Shown one piece after another: positions 6,234-8,002 of a stretch of DNA of 8,002 nucleotides. The first letter of the stretch is position 1. Every line of letters starts with the position of its first letter. The translations under genes and the position numbers were made by a program. The notes below the pieces were generated by a model. That model worked only from the letters and a program-made list of their open reading frames with translations, did no database searches and was not told the DNA's origin. The stretch spans positions 1-8,002 of the forward strand of contig CAZXEM010000049.1 of assembly GCA_964639875.1 (NCBI GenBank). The letters are read 5' to 3'. The DNA comes from CAZQLW01 sp964639875 (GTDB taxonomy: Archaea; Nanobdellota; Nanobdellia; Woesearchaeales; GW2011-AR9).

Positions 6234-7361
6234 TCAAAATAATAATGCTGCTAGATTTGTAAAACCATTAAAAATTAATCCACTAGATAAACTATTAGTC
6301 ATTAAAACAAAAATTAAAACTAAAATCCTTCCTAAACAAATGTATACTTCCCTACTAACAAAATATTCAGCAACTTTATCTTTAGCTTTATCATATCCTA
6401 ATGCACCAATGGGAGATTCCATAATTCCATGAGTCAAAGCACCAAAAACGGTTGCTCCAAAAACGTGTGTGGTTGTAACTACCGCTGAACGAACGAACCA
6501 AGATAATGATTCAAAACCAGAAATCCATTTAATAATTTTTCTTTTACCAATTTTGTCACTATATTTTCCCACTAATAAAATGAAAATAGCACTAACTCCT
6601 GCTAATAATGACCCCACAATTCCTAAAGACAAATAATCATTTAAGATAGAAAATATAAATAAAGGCCAAATAACCCCTGAAGTCATTCCCCAAACTCCTC
6701 GTGAAGTGAAGAATATAGAATTTTCCCAATGTTCCCTTATCAAAAGGTTTCTTAATGAAAATTGATATTTAACATAATCTTCTTTACTAAGAAATAAAAA
6801 TAATGCCGAACTGAACAACAATATTGAAGCCAAAACAAAAACCGATTTGAAACCAACAAATTTAATCAAAAAACCTCCTACTAAAGGCCCCATCATTGTA
6901 GCAAAGATAGAAATCCCTGCCCTTTTACCAAATTCTTCACCCCGATGACCTTTATGGCTTGCATGATGAAAAACCAGATGCAAGCCCATCCAATAAAAAG
7001 CAAGGGAAACACCCCAAAGTGCAGCAATGACCATTAAAGGTGTATTAAGCACGGGTAAAAGGTAAAGTAAAACAACAAAAGCTAAATAAAAAGGCACGCT
7101 GAGCAAAATTGAATGTTTTAATCCAAAACGAGCAGAAAATTTTGCCGCTATAGGAGTAGAAATTGCAAAAATAACTGCATAAAAAATAAAGAAGTAAAGG
7201 GTCTCTTGTAAAGTCAAACCTATTTCTTTATGTAAGTAAAGGGCAATAAATAAACTGATCAACGAATTAGCGAAAGATCTTATAGCCGTAGAGACATAAA
7301 TCTGAGTAAGTTCCTTGCTTGGAAAGAACCTCCACCAAAAATGATCATGATGATGATGCAT
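6234..7361 (-). CDS. MFS transporter with histidine-rich N-terminus
   Basis: This 375-residue protein has about twelve membrane segments, the layout of the major facilitator superfamily. After helix 2 there is AKFSARFGLKH at 73-83, and after helix 8 the classic MFS loop motif GKYSDKIGKRK at 265-275. The protein begins MHHHHDH, a natural histidine run encoded by CAT codons, and the loop after helix 4 is also histidine-rich (H128, H132, H133, H136, H139). These could bind metal, but no substrate can be assigned. It heads a two-gene unit with the methyltransferase. A TATA-like box 27 bases upstream suggests a leaderless message. It is divergent from the tRNA gene, 56 bases away. Confidence 0.88.
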   Translation of the reverse strand: MHHHHDHFWWRFFPSKELTQIYVSTAIRSFANSLISLFIALYLHKEIGLTLQETLYFFIFYAVIFAISTPIAAKFSARFGLKHSILLSVPFYLAFVVLLYLLPVLNTPLMVIAALWGVSLAFYWMGLHLVFHHASHKGHRGEEFGKRAGISIFATMMGPLVGGFLIKFVGFKSVFVLASILLFSSALFLFLSKEDYVKYQFSLRNLLIREHWENSIFFTSRGVWGMTSGVIWPLFIFSILNDYLSLGIVGSLLAGVSAIFILLVGKYSDKIGKRKIIKWISGFESLSWFVRSAVVTTTHVFGATVFGALTHGIMESPIGALGYDKAKDKVAEYFVSREVYICLGRILVLIFVLMTNSLSSGLIFNGFTNLAALLF

Positions 7362-7373
7362 AGAAGAAGAAAA

Positions 7374-7381
7374 TTTATATA
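7374..7381 (+). promoter_or_regulatory. Candidate TATA box for the tRNA gene
   Basis: TTTATATA is centred about 40 bases before the first tRNA base. It would give a short leader to be removed by RNase P. The ATTATAAG at 7384-7391 is an alternative box about 30 bases upstream. Confidence 0.4.
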
Positions 7382-7383
7382 TG

Positions 7384-7392
7384 ATTATAAGC
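7384..7392 (-). promoter_or_regulatory. Candidate TATA box for the MFS transporter gene
   Basis: The minus strand reads AGCTTATAAT, centred about 27 bases before the ATG at 7361, which is leaderless spacing. The transporter and tRNA promoters therefore overlap within about 20 bases. Confidence 0.45.
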
Positions 7393-7432
7393 TTTTCCTT
7401 TTCAGATCATAAAAATTGGGCCTGTAGTCTAG

Positions 7433-7452
7433 AATCTTTCCAAGATGGACAA
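7433..7452 (+). other. tRNA intron 1, D-loop (between 15 and 16)
   Basis: This 20-nt intron forms ATCTT/AAGAT (7434-7438 with 7442-7446) closed by a three-base loop. Next to it, exon GTCT (7427-7430) can pair with intron GGAC (7447-7450), leaving three-base bulges AGA and AAT. Cutting between bases 2 and 3 of each bulge gives these ends. No outer helix is visible, so this is a relaxed bulge-helix form. Splicing keeps G15, which can pair with C48. Confidence 0.65.
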
Positions 7453-7474
7453 TAGCTATGACGTCCGCCTGACT

Positions 7475-7499
7475 ATCTTCAATTTTAAGAAGATCAGAC
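7475..7499 (+). other. tRNA intron 2, anticodon loop (37/38)
   Basis: This is a textbook BHB. The anticodon stem is followed by exon CTGA (7469-7472) paired with intron TCAG (7494-7497). The bulges are CTA (7473-7475) and ACC (7498-7500), and an inner helix TCTTC/GAAGA (7476-7480 with 7489-7493) has an eight-base loop. Cutting between bases 2 and 3 of both bulges gives the canonical 37/38 position and a loop CTGACTC. Confidence 0.85.
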
Positions 7500-7521
7500 C
7501 GCGGGAGGTCCCCGGTGCAAG

Positions 7522-7539
7522 TTCGTTCAATGATGCAAT
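7522..7539 (+). other. tRNA intron 3, T-loop (59/60)
   Basis: The T-stem is followed by exon TGCA (7516-7519) paired with intron TGCA (7534-7537), bulges AGT (7520-7522) and ATT (7538-7540), and a short inner helix TCG/TGA. The 18-nt intron sits at 59/60, a site known for introns in Thermoproteales tRNAs. The spliced T-loop is TGCAAGT, seven bases. Because TGCAA is repeated at both ends, a shifted register would give TGCAATT. Confidence 0.75.
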
Positions 7540-7557
7540 TCCGGGCAGGCCCATCCA

Positions 7558-7562
7558 TTTTT
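7558..7562 (+). terminator. T-run terminator after the tRNA
   Basis: Five T residues begin five bases after the discriminator base. Archaeal RNA polymerase commonly stops at such runs, so this probably ends the tRNA transcript before the next gene. Confidence 0.5.
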
Positions 7563-7604
7563 AATCAAAAAAAATCAACTAAACAAAAAAGGGGAAAATT
7601 AATC

Positions 7605-8002
7605 ATGGAACCACAACAATCTCAAACAAATGTACAAACACAAAATGTACAGATGCAAAAACAACCTGTAACTGAACAACCAATTTATGTCTTAGCCCAG
7701 AACAAAAAAAGAGCTTTAATCCCAAAAGTAGTTTCTTTACTAGGTTTGGGGATCATTTTTTATTTAGGAATACTCCTAAACGTTTCACTTTTAGACCTTA
7801 AAGCTGGTGAAGAAACGTTAATTAAAGTGATCGCTTTGATAGTTTTATTATCAGTACTCATATTAGGCATTTACATTTCTTTTCACAGAGCGAACCAAAA
7901 TTATAAATTTTACCGAGGAAGGATAGTTTTCTTAAAACAGCAAATAAATTATTTAAATATAATTAATACTAAATCTCAGGTAGATTTTATTGACAAAATG
8001 TT
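7605..8002 (+). CDS. Two-helix membrane protein, possible bacterial-PH-like domain (3' truncated by window)
   Basis: An open frame of 132 codons runs off the window end. It begins MEPQQSQTNVQTQ, and the first 30 residues are a Gln-rich, disordered-looking cytoplasmic tail. Two hydrophobic helices follow at about residues 42-63 and 72-92. The last 40 residues include YKFYRGRIVFLKQQINYLNI, a short-strand pattern like the start of a bPH_2/YdbT-type membrane-associated domain, followed by SQVDFIDKMF. In such domains a Phe-Gly-Thr-Gly stretch often comes next, but that part is outside the window. GGGG at 7591-7594, ten bases before the ATG, is a weak ribosome-binding site. Reality of the gene is well supported; the PH-like assignment is tentative and no function is known. 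Confidence 0.75.
   Translation, partial: MEPQQSQTNVQTQNVQMQKQPVTEQPIYVLAQNKKRALIPKVVSLLGLGIIFYLGILLNVSLLDLKAGEETLIKVIALIVLLSVLILGIYISFHRANQNYKFYRGRIVFLKQQINYLNIINTKSQVDFIDKM

Larger units (their letters stand above)
7418..7553 (+). tRNA. tRNA-Val(GAC) gene interrupted by three introns
   Basis: The acceptor stem is GGGCCTG (7418-7424) with CAGGCCC (7546-7552), and the discriminator is A7553. The D-stem is GTC (7427-7429) with GAC (7460-7462). The anticodon stem is TCCGC (7464-7468) with GCGGG (7501-7505). The loop begins CTGAC, giving anticodon GAC at 7471-7473, which reads the valine codon GUC. The T-stem is CCCGG (7511-7515) with CCGGG (7541-7545). GTCTAG and TATGAC in the D-arm and A73 are usual for archaeal tRNA-Val. 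Introns at 7433-7452, 7475-7499 and 7522-7539 total 63 nt, so the spliced product is exactly 73 nt with a five-base variable loop and standard arms. CCA is not encoded. Oddities are U37, G55 and a D-loop without GG. Identity is firm; the exact splice register in the D-loop is less sure. Confidence 0.88.

Noticed and set aside
7341..7361. Histidine run as a cloning tag artefact
   Set aside because: It is four His, Asp, His within native AT-rich sequence, not a six-His tag, and no vector sequence is near.
7433..7452. D-loop insert as a natural long D-loop
   Set aside because: It would give a 30-base loop; the helix and bulges, and the exact 73-nt total after removal, favour an intron.
1..8002. 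CRISPR array, insertion sequence or defence system
   Set aside because: No regularly spaced repeats, transposase motifs or nuclease/helicase genes are visible in the window.

Overview
This is an AT-rich archaeal window. The archaeal signs are a tRNA gene with bulge-helix-bulge (BHB) introns, an MBF1-type zinc-ribbon/HTH regulator, an Alg7-like phospho-sugar transferase, and TATA-like boxes about 25-28 bases before several start codons with little or no leader. I infer a small-genome DPANN-type archaeon (Woesearchaeota/Pacearchaeota-like). That placement rests on overall style, not on a phylogenetic marker.

The left half (62-3963, minus strand) is one compact operon for surface-glycan or protein glycosylation. 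An Alg7/AglH-like transferase starts a polyprenyl-linked glycan. A DPM/AglJ-like family 2 glycosyltransferase with two C-terminal membrane helices follows, and then a full-length glutamine-dependent asparagine synthetase-like amidotransferase. Gene spacing is 10 and 16 bases, and an AGGTGA ribosome-binding site overlaps the stop codon of the first gene. Bases 1-61 hold a GC-rich, partly self-complementary element ending in a T-run.

Divergent from this operon is an MBF1-like regulator (4117-4578, plus strand). The shared intergenic region has a TATA box for each side and a 7-bp inverted repeat between them. Convergent with mbf1 is a UbiA-family membrane prenyltransferase (4606-5463, minus) that resembles decaprenyl-phosphate phosphoribosyltransferase. 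This suggests a lipid-linked pentofuranose donor for glycan assembly. A 120-bp intergenic stretch with repeated TAGTTAATTTTAG units separates it from a two-gene unit: an MFS transporter (6234-7361, minus) and a small SAM-dependent methyltransferase (5584-6228, minus).

The most striking element is at 7418-7553 (plus): a tRNA-Val(GAC) gene that I read as interrupted by three introns, in the D-loop (20 nt), anticodon loop (25 nt) and T-loop (18 nt). Removing them leaves exactly 73 nt with standard arm lengths. The predicted mature tRNA has unusual bases at 37, 55 and the D-loop G18/G19 sites. A T-run follows, and then the start of a two-helix membrane protein with a possible bacterial-PH-like domain, cut off by the window end.
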